NCBI GenBank assembly: GCA_907163375.1
Contig: CAJQUW010005535.1
Coordinates: forward strand, 1-64,000
Source of the DNA: Prostheceraeus crozeri
Taxonomy: Eukaryota; Platyhelminthes; Polycladida; Euryleptidae
Reading direction: 5' to 3'
Length of the DNA: 64,000 bases
Part shown: positions 11,682 through 23,126 of the stretch, piece after piece
Layout: every line of letters begins with the position of its first letter
Numbering within the stretch: the first letter of the stretch is position 1
Position numbers and translations under genes: made by a program
Notes under the pieces: generated by a model
What the model saw: the letters and a program-made list of their open reading frames with translations, nothing else
The model's database searches: none
What the model was told of the DNA's origin: nothing

Positions 11682-12254
11682 TGAAGTTGAGGAGATTAGT
11701 TCGACTGTCTGGAATTCACGCCCCGTAAAGGCATTACGGTGGAATTCATGCACTAACTGAAAGCATTCAATATTTTCATGCAAATTTGAATGCTTTTTAT
11801 AACTGCCGTTTCCAAATTTGCATAGATTTGCTTTGCTCTACGAAGTAAACTGGCACAGCAAAGCTGATAGGCCTGCAGTTTATCTATAGCTGCTCCTCTG
11901 TACAAAAATATGAGAAAAATTGGATAATGCGATGATCATGTGAATGTCAACGACTGATGTGGCCTTGTTTTCCTACACATAAAATGACTGACATGTATGC
12001 AAGACAATGATACGAAATTGCATTTGTAATGCCCTTTGGCATGCAAGCATGATGGCAATTAAGCACACTTTACTGTCATGCTCTATCTATTCTTTGCTTG
12101 GCATTGAATGCAGTCATCAATAAATGAAAAGTATTCAGCATCACGCTATCAAGAATCAGATGGAGATAGACAAAATCAAGGATTACAGCTATCAAAAATG
12201 AATTTCCATTTGATTTTTAAAAATTTCGTTTTTTATGACGAAATGGATGTTAAA
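11682..12254. other. Intergenic
   Basis: No gene, RNA or clear repeat is recognised. Confidence 0.3.
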
Positions 12255-12594
12255 GGGTAATTCCACGCGAATGTCAACACTTGGGCAATTTTCTGAAGTA
12301 CTTAAGAGCTTCCTTTTGATTGCACAAATATCATCCTTGACACTTGTATTTTCCAGAAAAACATTCAATTTAGCACAGAAATTTGACTTTCATTACAAAA
12401 AATTTAATTTAATAAATACTGTAGTAAAAACAGAAAAAAACGAAAAATCATCATTTTTAAAATTTGTCCTTTAGTGTACTAATGTATCTCTAATTTATTC
12501 AAATATAGCAGATGTTTGCTCCTTATTCGAGTCAAACGTCGAGCAATCTCATGAAATGCGTGCGAAATATACGTCGTAACGCGTGGAATGGTCC
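12255..12594. mobile_element. Short MITE (340 bp), GGGTAATTCCACGCG termini
   Basis: The left end GGGTAATTCCACGCG faces the right end CGCGTGGAATGGTCC, an inverted repeat of 15 bases with a few mismatches. The interior is AT-rich and non-coding. A related terminus (GGGTCATTCCACG) occurs near 2628 without a visible partner. Superfamily not assigned. Confidence 0.6.
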
Positions 12595-12890
12595 TACATA
12601 TTGAAAAATATGTCGTACGTTCTAGTGTTTAAGTTGCAATCCACTCGCCTGTAGTTCCGATCGTGAGAAAACTGTTTGTCTCATCTTGGAAGTACATGTA
12701 GTTAAGCGATTTTACTGAATTAAATTAGTAAGAATCACAAATACTGTATACTCGTAGTGACTTTTAATCGAAGCATGACAGAATTTTCACTTCCTACTAT
12801 CGGTTTTTGAAATTATGAGACGGTAGACGGTATTGAGAAGGTTCACTATCCGAATCGATAGACAGTTGACTTCTTTATACCACATATCAG

Positions 12891-13585
12891 ATGATTTCAC
12901 TACATAAAACTAGAACTTTTCACTACATCGGAAAGCTTGGTTTGAATCGTCCCAGGCTCCTACGTTTTGAGTGTGCTAACTCATCAGTAAAGTATGATAT
13001 CCTCAAGAAATCTAAATCACTGAGACTTATTCCTGCATATAGACAAATATTCTTCAATCCCGACCTTACATGCAGACCGAGAGAAAAAGGCAAAATTCTT
13101 AGGGAAGAATTGAAACGAAGACGAGATGCAGGCGAAGATGTTCTTATCAAAACGGAGTAGTTGTGCGTAGAACGGATGCCTCAAAGAATTTTCGTTAGAG
13201 CTTTTTACTTCAACATTTTGACTCTCGTCCACAGCGGTCCTATCCCATCCTTCTTTGCTCTAATGTTCGTTCAGCAGTGATGAAGCTTTTAATGAAGGAT
13301 ATAGATATTTTTATCTGTACTGAAACTTGGTTATCTCCCGATAAACATGACGATATGATAATTGCGTTTGCAAGATTTACATGCATACGTGATGACCGCA
13401 AGGACCGCATCAGAGGAGGCGTCGTTATTTGGTTGAAAGATAATCTTCGTTTCCAACGATACAGGTTTTCACCTCCATGCAAAGGACAGCAAATGGTTTT
13501 ATTATCCGTATGTGTCGACGCTATAATTCAGTGCATCAGTGATAAATTATTTTCTAATGTCAATTACTCTGATTTTTATGCATAA
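12891..13585 (+). pseudogene. LINE fragment: pre-endonuclease region and start of APE-type endonuclease
   Basis: The first open stretch (12891-13160) ends in a block typical of animal non-LTR retrotransposons just before the endonuclease (IFFNPDLTCRPREKGK, then LREELKRRRDAGEDVLI). A second frame from about 13250 to 13585 reads like the start of an APE-like endonuclease: NVRSAVMK, ICTETWLS, then RGGVVIWLKDN. A frameshift separates the two stretches, and the rest of the endonuclease and the reverse transcriptase are missing, so this is a dead 5' piece. The clade is undetermined. Confidence 0.7.
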
Positions 13586-13657
13586 AATGTGACTTAATTA
13601 CTTTGAATGTATGAACCGCATCTTCCTGTGTCAATCCCGATATCCATTCATAACGAA

Positions 13658-15099
13658 ATAAGCGCTTTATTATCATTATTTTTATAATGATTGGGGCGCT
13701 TCGTACATTAAAAGAATGATCATCGCTCTCTGTACAAAATGGGCGCTCTATACAAAATTCAAGAAAATAGAGGGCTTGGTATTTTTTAGATCTCATTATA
13801 AATTCATTTATATATTAGTAAGTAGGCATGTACCAGAACCAAAGCGCATGAAACAGAAATTTCGAATTTTCAAATTTTGAATTTCCAATAAGGGCGCTTG
13901 GTACAGTAGGGGTACCAATCGCCTTTGTTAAAATGATCAAAACATGCAATACGTAAAATATTCTATCTTATGATGAATATGATGATATAATTCTTGCATC
14001 GATTCTTGTATCACAAACGGCCAACTCAAATCTTATTTCGCGACAAGTGTTGAAGAAAAAAATAGTTGGGCCTATAACCTCAGCTGCAAGCCTTTTGAAA
14101 GAAGAATATCAATGTTTGTCTTAGACCGCGTTTTTTTGTAATTACATTAAAGTTTGATTCTGTTCAGCCAAATCCAATAATGTATCCACTCTTGATTTGT
14201 CTATCAACAATAATGCATCACGTGATGAAATATTAAGTTTATTTGTTATGTCGGTGATCCTGAACTAAACAAAGATGCTTTGTATGCAGCTTTTCTAAAA
14301 TGATCGATGCAATGCGTACATTTCATCTCACGCTTTATGTGCTTCTTATGACTCAAACGATGAGATTATCAAAGAAAAGACTGTCAAATGTGCAGGTTTG
14401 ATAAAGTTCTAATTCACAATTAAACTAAGCATTCGTAGCCGAATAATCGAAAAATTGCATTATCCAACGTGTCAATTTGAGACTCGAAATTCGTCCCAGT
14501 TGCTGAACTGGTCATCTGACATCGCGAAATGAGCCTACGAATTCTAGGAATGTGCCTTTAATAGCATCGGTTTAGTGCATCGCTACTCATTGGCTTCAAT
14601 TAATTGCTACTAGCTGTCACGTTTGCCGATGTGACTGTCATCATGCCGAGTCATTACTATTTTTGTATGATGGCACCAACATCACTGCTGCTAGCATGCG
14701 GGAAATTTCCCATGCGATGAATCTTGCAAAAATAAGTTTGGTTTAATGCGAATAGTTAATGGGGATAAGCGAGAAATTTTTCTAGAGATCTTTTTTTTCA
14801 TATTTTATGGAAAGTGTACAGAGCGCCCTATAATTTTACTACAACATTTTTTTAATCATGTGGATACAACAGTGTAGCGAAGATAATCAATCCATATTGT
14901 AGTTATAGATAAAGGACAACTAGCCCTACATGCACAAGTAATATTGAGCTTCAATTCATCATAGATATCAAATGAAGATGGGAGAGCGCTACGAACAACA
15001 GCGACTCCCATTGGAGGGCACTTGGTACAAATCGCTTCCTATTCACGCCATACAACCAAGCGCCATAATAATTATTATTATTAAAAATATAGCGCTTAT
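13658..15099. mobile_element. Candidate DNA transposon with inverted subterminal motifs
   Basis: ATAAGCGCT at 13658 faces AGCGCTTAT ending at 15099. Nearby A/T-rich stretches (TTATCATTATTTTTATAATG against ATAATAATTATTATTATTAA) also correspond in inverted orientation. A second inverted pair inside is GGGCGCTTGGTACAG (about 13892) and GTACAGAGCGCCC (about 14815). No coding capacity is recognised and no target duplication identified. Confidence 0.4.
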
Positions 15100-16090
15100 G
15101 ACATTGCATGTTATACATGTGTATATATTTTGCAGACACATCTACACTGTAAACTGTGTAATACCAAAGTCACTTACGAAACCGATGTACAAAACGAGAA
15201 TAACAAAATGTACGAAAGCACTATTGTTCGTGGCAGTTTGCACTGTATACAGAAATGTCGCCAACGTATATTGCGATGCCATATTTTCATGTAGGCTATA
15301 GACAGTTACAGCTTTTGATATGATACCAAATGCTTCATAACTCTGCAGAGAAATGACTACGGTAATGTTGGGTAATCATAAAGAATTTCAAAGCGAAATT
15401 AGGGATGAAGCGACATTTTTGAAATGAAAGGGAGTTGATATTGGCAGCCTTAGTCAAAGTTGTGCATATCACAAAGCAGAGTTCATTACCATGATTTAGC
15501 TATTTATATGATTAGTAGGTGCGAGGACCAAAATGTAGGAGCCATTTTTTGAAAAAAATCTCTCCCAAAGGTTGTTATGTTGAAGTTGTATACCCAATAT
15601 ATATCCCTGCTTTAAGCACTAGTCTATTCGAGAAGATTTCCAAGAATGTATTTCAACCGAACATACAGAGGTAATGAATGAGAAGATAGACGATTTTAAA
15701 TTCCAGCTATTCTGAAATTTTGCATTAGCACCTGCTACATATACAGCAAAACCGCTCTTACCTTAGATGCCTCCTGTTCCACTACTATAAATTAAATGAA
15801 ACGTTGTTGAGCTGACTTACTCGGGTAAGAGTCTTGGCCAATGAAACCTGTAGCTACATCACAACTGTAAGATCGACAATTGAAGGCGTTGAGTTACGAC
15901 CGCTATGACGAGTTTATGCAGGGAAAGCTACCTCCTACCCTTCCTAACTCGTTAATCATGTTGCTAAACATATTGAGGTTGTAAAGTCTGCCAATTTTTT
16001 GCAGTTTCTCAACAAAATCATTTATCTCGTCGTCGGAAAGAATAATCACATCGTCATCAGGAAGCCATGAGAGAAGCGAAGTGCGCTTTT
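15100..16090. other. Intergenic
   Basis: Nothing recognisable apart from short open frames without domains. The stretch from about 15900 leads into the hAT transposase remnant and may belong to it. Confidence 0.3.
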
Positions 16091-16450
16091 CTTCTTCACC
16101 AGTCCGATGGGATACTTTGGTTGAAAACATATCTATCATTCTGAAAAACCGTTGTAGTACGCAATGGGAGGCAAATGTAAATTTTGTTAAGCCATCTCGT
16201 ATGAGCTCAAAAAGATGCGAAAAACTCTAAAAGAATTAAAGAAAAATTCTATAAAAAAAGGCAAGATAATACATAACAGTACAACTAGTGAAGCAAGCTC
16301 ACTCTTTGACGAAGTGTCTTCTTGGGAATTCATTCTCTCGATGATCGTGTGGTTTGAATTGTTGAATGCCATGAATAAATCGAACAAATGCTCGAAGAAA
16401 GACTAAAAACTACCGCACTCTCATGCCAGTAGAATATGAAATATGTAATG
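16091..16450 (+). pseudogene. hAT-superfamily (ZMYM1-like) transposase remnant
   Basis: The plus strand near 16091-16200 reads SSPVRWDTLVENI then a pattern resembling the family's LK.(L)S.TRWE block (STQWEANVNFVKPSR). From about 16215 a different frame reads ELKKNSIKKG and then FDEVSSWEFILSMIVWFELL...NKSNK, matching the conserved ISSW.FILSLVIWYDLL..VN.VSK block of ZMYM1-like hAT transposases. At least one frameshift and several stops lie in this short stretch. It is a decayed fragment with no zinc finger or dimerisation domain in view. Confidence 0.6.
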
Positions 16451-17374
16451 AACTTGATCTAGAAACCCTGATGAATGATTTTGCCGCAATGAAAGCTCAG
16501 AAAATTCAGTTGTGAAAAAATTGAAATATATTTTTATTGTAAATTTGTAACCTATTTTTTTACAGATGTATCATAATATGTATGGTCTAGGCTACAGCAA
16601 TTCCAATCATTCCAAAATATCATTGTAAACATTATCCTCAAATCAAGACATGCTTTCACCGATGCACGGTTTCGAAATATGGTATGAGGTTCATAATGGC
16701 GAGTTATGATTAGCCAATAGCTAGGAAGGACTTCTACAAATAGGTTCATAATTAGGCTTATATGTATTTATGCATAGAAGTACGTATCTATTTGTAGTAG
16801 TTCTTGCAACTTAGCTTTGCCCGAGTCAGCAACCGGGAGCATAGAAATACATTTTGATGCCAATTATAAAGCTGAGGTTAGTATCCAGCCTTAGGAATCC
16901 CACGTGAAGCAGTTGTAATTGAAAAATGTAGTCAAAATTTTATGGTGAGGGATGGGCCTCGCACAGCATAAAGCCGGCACTGCTGAGGCCATGATTCTTC
17001 ATCTTTCACTGCACCATCTGCTCTTTTTTACATGTCAAGTCAAATTCTCTCTGTCAATGCTGAAATATTTATCTGAATATTTGGCGCACACACTACAACA
17101 GATGTTATTTATTCATCAAAGCATCTGTTAATTACATGTACATGATAGCTTTTAATAAAGGATGATCAGTAAAAGAAGTGAGAAAAGTTCTCAAGATGTG
17201 ATGTGGCAAACGCGTGGCATTTCAGTCGCCATCTTCTATAATGTAAGTTCTCGAAAATAAATTGCACAAGTTATAAAAATCAATTTGTGTCAGAAAATGG
17301 TGATCAATGACAATGACTGCTAGAATAAATAATAGGCCTATGTAAGTGCATAACAAGTCTTCCGATGGAAATAT
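16451..17374. other. Intergenic
   Basis: No gene or clear repeat is recognised up to the TTAA that precedes the piggyBac-type MITE. Confidence 0.3.
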
Positions 17375-17378
17375 TTAA

Positions 17379-18341
17379 CCCTCAGAGACCTGAGCTTTTT
17401 CACACCCTCTGAGACCTGAGGGGGTCCAGTGGACCCCTTTAACATATTCATATTTTACCTGCTTAAATCGATATCAAAACATTAGGAAAGTTGATTTTGA
17501 GTAAAACAATGATGTTTGCGTGTAGCAGGTCGGTATAACGAATCCCTTGAGTGACTTTCAGCCTTCTCAGTAAACACGTGCGAAAATATGGCGTTTTTGT
17601 AAGTCAACCACATTTAGTACAGCATCATTTGTACTAGGAGGCGGCTTTACGATATTTTGTGTCACCATAAAGCCTCAGATAGTTGATTTTGATGAAATTG
17701 ATTTAATTCATGCAGCTTATCCTTTCCATTTGTACATTCCTTCAAATTTATCCAAAGCTATCAGAAATAGACCTAAAATGAGTCAAAATTGCTGTACTTC
17801 TAGAACCAAAAACAGCTGTGGAGATCTCAAACTTTTCATTACTGCCGTAAAAAGTTTGTCATCAATCAGGTTTTGGTGCTCAACTATGAATATAATGATA
17901 GCTTTCATTTCGGACATCGATTTATGTCGAGTTGTTCATATAGGCCAACCAGTCACGCGAGATCATGTGCGAAAGCAAAATATTCACATTTTGCGATCTT
18001 CCAAAACATTGCACATCTACGAGCATGATGCAAACAATAAATAAATGACTTTCACTCTTTATACACCATCGTGGACATGATCGAAATCATTTTCACCCAA
18101 TTACAAAAATTTTGTGATGGAATTTCTACACCCTCTGAGACCTGAGGGGGGTTCAGTGGACCCCATTGGCCTATCTGGCATACTTCTACTGATTCAATTG
18201 AAATGAAATAACACATGCAGATTCACTGTCAGAAATGATGATTTTGTATGGGCTTGAGTGGTTGATATATCGTCAGCGTAAAAAATGAAATAGAAAAATG
18301 TGGCTCCGGGGTCCACTGTACCCCCATCAGGTCTCTGAGGG
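17379..18341. mobile_element. piggyBac-type MITE 1 (963 bp)
   Basis: TTAA flanks both ends (17375-17378 and 18342-18345). The termini are CCCTCAGAGACCTGA at the left and TCAGGTCTCTGAGGG at the right, a 15-base perfect inverted repeat. A CCC start with TTAA duplication is diagnostic of piggyBac. A GC-rich subterminal unit with the palindrome GGGGTCCAGTGGACCCC occurs at 17420-17437, a close relative at 18150-18166, and a third inverted relative near the right end. A 104-codon frame inside has no domain and is probably chance. Confidence 0.85.
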
Positions 18342-18565
18342 TTAAACACAACGCCGAGCTGACTTATTTATTGACTTGGAAAACTATTCAACATTTACGA
18401 TCAACGCAGCTATTCATGGATGACTGATATCAACAGTTAAGGTCATTTAAATGACAGTTCAAAGGCACAGTCATCCAACATTGTGCACCTTCAGGAACAT
18501 TTCATTCTTTCAGATGATCGTCGTGAAAATATAACGCGGCTTAATTAAAAATAATTCAAAAGTAT

Positions 18566-18719
18566 GGGAATGCCAAGTTAACTTCCATTATAGTTTCATG
18601 TATAACAGAATTAAATTAATTTCTGTCTTCCTCACTATGCTATATTAATGAATGAATAGCTTCGGACGAAGTCGAACGATTTTTTGTTGTCAAATAATGC
18701 AAATTAACTTGGCATTCCC
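18566..18719. mobile_element. Small MITE (154 bp)
   Basis: GGGAATGCCAAGTTAA at 18566-18581 is perfectly inverted as TTAACTTGGCATTCCC at 18704-18719. The interior is AT-rich with no coding capacity. Target duplication unclear. Confidence 0.7.
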
Positions 18720-18906
18720 TTAACTGTTGAATTACCTTTCATATGGTACCTAGAAAGTCGGTTATGGGATTGCATTTGGTGTCGACAGGTGACCAAATGC
18801 TCCAACAAGCAATTCAAATGTTACAGGATTTTTCATTTGCTTTCATCAACAAAGTGAATTCAATTTCGATCTGGCCTCTCAATCTCGAAATCTCGGATCA
18901 ACATTT
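18720..18906 (+). repeat. 187-bp dispersed repeat, copy 1
   Basis: Matches 50061-50247 over 187 bases without gaps and with about four mismatches. It starts TTAACTGTTGAATTACC and ends GGATCAACATTT. Neither flank is shared. The open frame in it has no domain. Confidence 0.8.
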
Positions 18907-20257
18907 CAATCAAACATTTCATGGGAATTTTTCAAATCTTGAATTATTGCAGTCGCTGCGATTTCTATGATGGACAGAAGAACGGAGTTGCTACCGCCCA
19001 CTCTAAATATAACGAAGTCAAAAACTCGAAAACTATCATAGGTGCCAACTTTATTGACTGCGATCAGCAGTTTATATACGTAGCGTAAACAAAGGTGATA
19101 GTTACTCAGAATTGATGTGGATAAACAAAATACAAAAATACAAACTGTAGAAAGTAAAAGTCATAGGCACCAAGAGAAAAGTCAAGGGGATTATTTACTC
19201 AGGAAAGCAGGGATCCACCAAGGGCGCGCGATTCAAACCCGAATCACGTTTCGGCAGATCGATCATCTGTTGCAGGAGTCATAGCTCATATTTTGTTTGT
19301 GATTCAACAGCAGTAAATTACATTGAGTTTTTCCTTCGTCAACCGAACACGGTTAGATTATTATTGTAGCATGAATATATTGAAAATTCATTGATGACTG
19401 CGTCATTACTTATTGAGTTTTTCGAGAAGCAGCGCTGAAATAATTACGTTGTTTCTATTTCCTAACAGATTGCATCAATCAAACGATAGATAGATTGAAG
19501 GACTTAATTGCAGTGTGACATTGAGCCCAGTCAATGTTAAGAAATCATAGCTATTGATGACTTCATTAATAAACTGACGTTTGGTAGAAACAATAGATAG
19601 CATATTCCATGTTTAATTATCAATATAGAAGATATCTCGCTCCAAGTTTGTGAATGATTAAAATCGATCAGATTTCTATGAATACATTACTGCCTACGAT
19701 GAACAACGAAGCAATAGCAAATGAGTACTATTTACCTTGACACTGATGCACCAAGCACGGTAAATTTTTCACTCTGCTATCGATACTGAACATACTGAAG
19801 TGACATATGTTATGTTTAGCTACGTTTAGGAATTATCTATTATTTTGTCACGATTTCATGTAAGTTCATTTTCAATTGTCAACGCATTACATGGTTTCTT
19901 TGCGCACCTTGCGAATTTTCAACAAGAACTGTATACACTGATTGATGTAATCAGCGTACAATATTAGGTTTAGATTATTGCCCATTTCTATACATGTAAA
20001 AAGAATTCTGTGGTTATGCTCATCAAATATATTGTTTCAACTAATTTTGTGCAATAGCTAATTTAATACATTGGTGTGATGGTAAAATCGTGTGTTTCAA
20101 ATTTTAACTAAAATGAAATGATGAATTTCCCTTTAAAGCCTAAAAGTTGCATATTTAATTTAAAGCATTGAACTAGCTCTGAGCATGAAAAAATTTATAG
20201 TACTAAGGAGGGTATTATCGAGAAATGATCGAGCGAGTGGCATTTTTCGATGATTTT
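18907..20257. other. Intergenic
   Basis: No gene recognised. A stretch near 19230-19290 (minus strand 'gccgaaacgtgattcgggtt') looks like a decayed retrotransposon end but is too short to classify. Confidence 0.3.
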
Positions 20258-20356
20258 GAGCGATGAGCGAGCGGACCAAGGATAATTCTGCCGAAATGAG
20301 CGATGAGCGAGCGGACCAAGGATAATTCTGCAGAAATGAGCGATGAGCGAGCGAAA
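20258..20356 (+). repeat. 40-bp tandem repeat, about 2.5 copies
   Basis: The unit beginning GAGCGATGAGCGAGCGGACC and ending CTGCCGAAAT starts at 20258, 20298 and 20338, with one substitution between full units and a degraded third. Confidence 0.85.
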
Positions 20357-20420
20357 GCGGAATTTCGATCTGCACAGAAACACTGATCGTATGTCATTTA
20401 TCGACGGGTGTTAGTCTTAA

Positions 20421-21335
20421 CCCTATCTGACCTGGGCTTTTTTTAACTGTCTCAGCCTGAGGAGGTGCCGATTCGCCCCCCCTCAGATTTCCTAAACTAA
20501 ATACTCAAATTTAATGAAATTACATGCATACTATATTTCGGGCATGATCTTTGCAGTGGTGGAGTCGGTTTTTCATAACTTTAATTTCTCCATGCTATAA
20601 ATAGCAATTCAAAATTTGAAAGTGCATTTTTTACAAATTTATATACTTTTCATTGTTGCGAAAGTGTTCTATCTGGCATGTTTCTTGCTATATCAATGCT
20701 AATTTATTGCTTTTATTCATACATGTATAATAATGCTGTATGAGTAGTATTTCAAATTTCAAACATTGAAACAGTAAAAAGTCTTTTTTTCATGTGCGAG
20801 AATTTCATTCCAAATTGGCTATCTATCATTAGCTAGAATATATTATCACAAAGAAACCGAAATGAAGACAAATACGCAATTATTACAATGATGCGTTTTT
20901 CCAAAAGTTTCATTATTCGTGTAAAAAAAGAGAAAATGTTCATTATTCTACTATTTATTCATGAGTAGTATATGGAGGATATAAGACTAAAACGCATTTA
21001 AATACTATCCCAGTATCATACCATAAAAAGCATTGATGTTATCAAAATCATTAATTTGTGTCTATTATGCAACACTACATTAATTTATTCGAGAAAAAGT
21101 TTAAAATGAGAGCAGAAAGTAAATTCCAACGATTTTTAGGCGTCGTAACTAGTTTTCATTTAGCTCGTACGGCCAAAATACTTGTCCAAATTCAAATCTT
21201 TTACTCCCAAAAGATGCGCAATTAAAAGTCAGGAAAAGTCACGGAAGGTAGATTTCTCACACAAAGACGTTCAGCTGTGGTATTAAAAAGTATCTAGGGC
21301 GGAGCCGAATCGGCCCCTCCCCAGGCCAGATAGGG
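20421..21335. mobile_element. piggyBac-type MITE 2 (915 bp)
   Basis: TTAA flanks both ends (20417-20420 and 21336-21339). The left terminus CCCTATCTGACCTGGG matches the inverted right terminus (CCAGGCCAGATAGGG) with one or two mismatches. GC-rich subterminal blocks (AGGTGCCGATTCGCCCC at the left, GAGCCGAATCGGCCCC at the right) correspond in inverted orientation. It has the same plan as MITE 1 but a different sequence family. No coding capacity. Confidence 0.85.
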
Positions 21336-21339
21336 TTAA

Positions 21340-22420
21340 ATGAGTTTGTTACTAAAATGAAAAATAATATTTTCGAACTGAAAGAGAACTAGATTTTGGG
21401 ACTTATTTCTTGGTCGCAGTTAGTACTCTACGTTCAGTACTCTATCTACTACTTATTTGGGACTTTATGAATGAAAGTGCAAGATTAACTATTTGATTAC
21501 AGAAGTACGGAATATGATCAAAGACATGTACAGCCACACTAAATAGCCTTTTGGTGACCGATCGAACGTCTTGCGAATTTATATTGAAATGCTTCGTTGT
21601 TGAGGTTCAAGGTTCCTTTGAAATGCAACTGACGCCGCATCAATTTGATTTGTTCCGATTTTTTTTCTATTTTTTGGAGGTAAATGCGTAAGTGCGATTT
21701 TTTGGCCTTAGCTATCTGAAGGATGGCATTTTAGTTCAGGATTCTGTAGTTTCCATGTTCGTCTTTTTATACAAAAGGGCAGGACAAACACCTGTTTTTC
21801 TACTCACGATGTTTCCTGCAAACCTGTTTGGGCAAGGTCTAAATAGCTCCAGATTATAGAGATGTAGATAATTCTCTGTTGGGTCGAATGGATGTCAGCC
21901 TATTTTTCATTTTCTTGCAAGTGTAGAATGCACATCAAATGATGTCTTGAGTCAAAATGCATTTCAGAGAATACGTCGAACATTCTGACGAGTCATTTTT
22001 TCTTCTTCCGTGTAGGAGTCAAATATGAGGCAATTTTTTTCATGTATTCTGCATGTAGAGAAATCCTAATTCACAAGTTGAGCCTCATTTCAGCATAATG
22101 ATTAGAAGAATCCTCTTGTGGCAATACACAGAGACAAACTGCTTTGTCTTCGTATTTCGGTCTAGAGATGACTCGTCTGTCTGTTGATGGTTACAAAGTA
22201 AAATTGAGTCAAAGATGCACACTTTTCATTGGACAGTTTTACCTGCAATCTGGCCGCTGAGGTTCGCGTGATCGCTGATTCGATCTACTGATTCGATCGA
22301 CGAATATCTATGTCACTTTTCATCGCTTGCTACCATGCTGAGATAGAATTATGTCCGCTCTGGACTAAACCGCACGAAAATAAATACATAATTAGCAAAT
22401 ATAATAATTAAAGAGAGCAT
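21340..22420. other. Intergenic
   Basis: No recognisable gene or repeat boundary. Confidence 0.3.
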
Positions 22421-22960
22421 ATCGGATGTTAGGATTTGTCAAAACAGTCATGAAATTCTCAACTGATGTGCATGTCCTAAAAGTCTTATTCAATACGCAT
22501 ATTCGTTCTCACATTGATTATTGATCACTAGTTTGGTCTACTGACTTCAAATGCTTGGCCAGTAAGTCGGAAGGTGTTCAAATGCGATTTGTGAAACACC
22601 TCTGCTTCGTGAGTAATTTCCATTACTGTTCAGACAAACAATTACGAAAGTTTGTGTACAAAATTTAATTTGACCACCCTTGAAACGCGACGCAAAATTA
22701 CAAATATACACTGGTGGCATAAAGTCTTGTCCTTGCCCATTTTTCAACTGATATTTTGAGATCTCTCCAGATTCTATGCCCATCAAAGAAGTGGGATATT
22801 ATCCAAAGGTCCCAGCTGCTGAAAGGCGATGAGCGATCAAAGACTAAAATGTAAAATAGATAGTCATGAAAGGAATAAAAACCAGCAAAACAATAGCCAG
22901 TCGTCAGCAGGCACCCTCCTGGGCGCGTTTCGACGTTGATTAAAGTAAAATCGCTTAATT
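22421..22960 (+). pseudogene. LINE 3' fragment: C-terminal end of reverse transcriptase plus 3' UTR
   Basis: The plus strand reads MLGFVKTVMKF, then LFNTHIRSHIDY, SLVWS and VQMRFVKHL. This matches the region after the reverse transcriptase core in Jockey/CR1-like LINEs (LGFIKR..., LY..LVRS.LEY...VWSP, IERIQ.RFLR). Several in-frame stops follow, and RSLQILCPSKKWD fits the usual end of the ORF. The sequence then runs into a GC-rich segment (gcgcgtttcgacg) typical of retrotransposon 3' regions. The 5' part is missing; this is a dead 5'-truncated copy. Confidence 0.65.
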
Positions 22961-23126
22961 CCCCAAATATTTATTCATGGGAGTGATGAGGGACTGCGAA
23001 ACCATAAAAACAGGTATTTCGCGGGGGATGGGCAAGACATTTTGCCAACAGTACATGCTACTTTTCAAGAAAATTGTACCTGGCGAAACAAATTGTTCGT
23101 ATCTCATTTCATACTATAACTCTCAT

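Noticed and set aside
13560-13796. 78-codon minus-strand frame as a gene
   Set aside because: No domain, and it overlaps the start of the candidate transposon with mirrored GCGC motifs.
15903-16387. Minus-strand frames of 78 and 66 codons as host genes
   Set aside because: The plus strand in this interval shows hAT transposase blocks; the minus frames are antisense and lack domains.
17730-18044. 104-codon frame inside piggyBac-type MITE 1
   Set aside because: No domain, biased AT-rich composition, and lying inside a non-autonomous element; likely chance.
19190-19260. Possible minus-strand tRNA or tRNA-derived SINE (GGTTTGAATC-like B box)
   Set aside because: No matching acceptor, D-arm or anticodon arm could be laid out around it.
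20160-20397. Three overlapping minus-strand frames rich in LSLVRSLIAH
   Set aside because: They are the translations of the 40-bp tandem repeat in three frames, not a gene.
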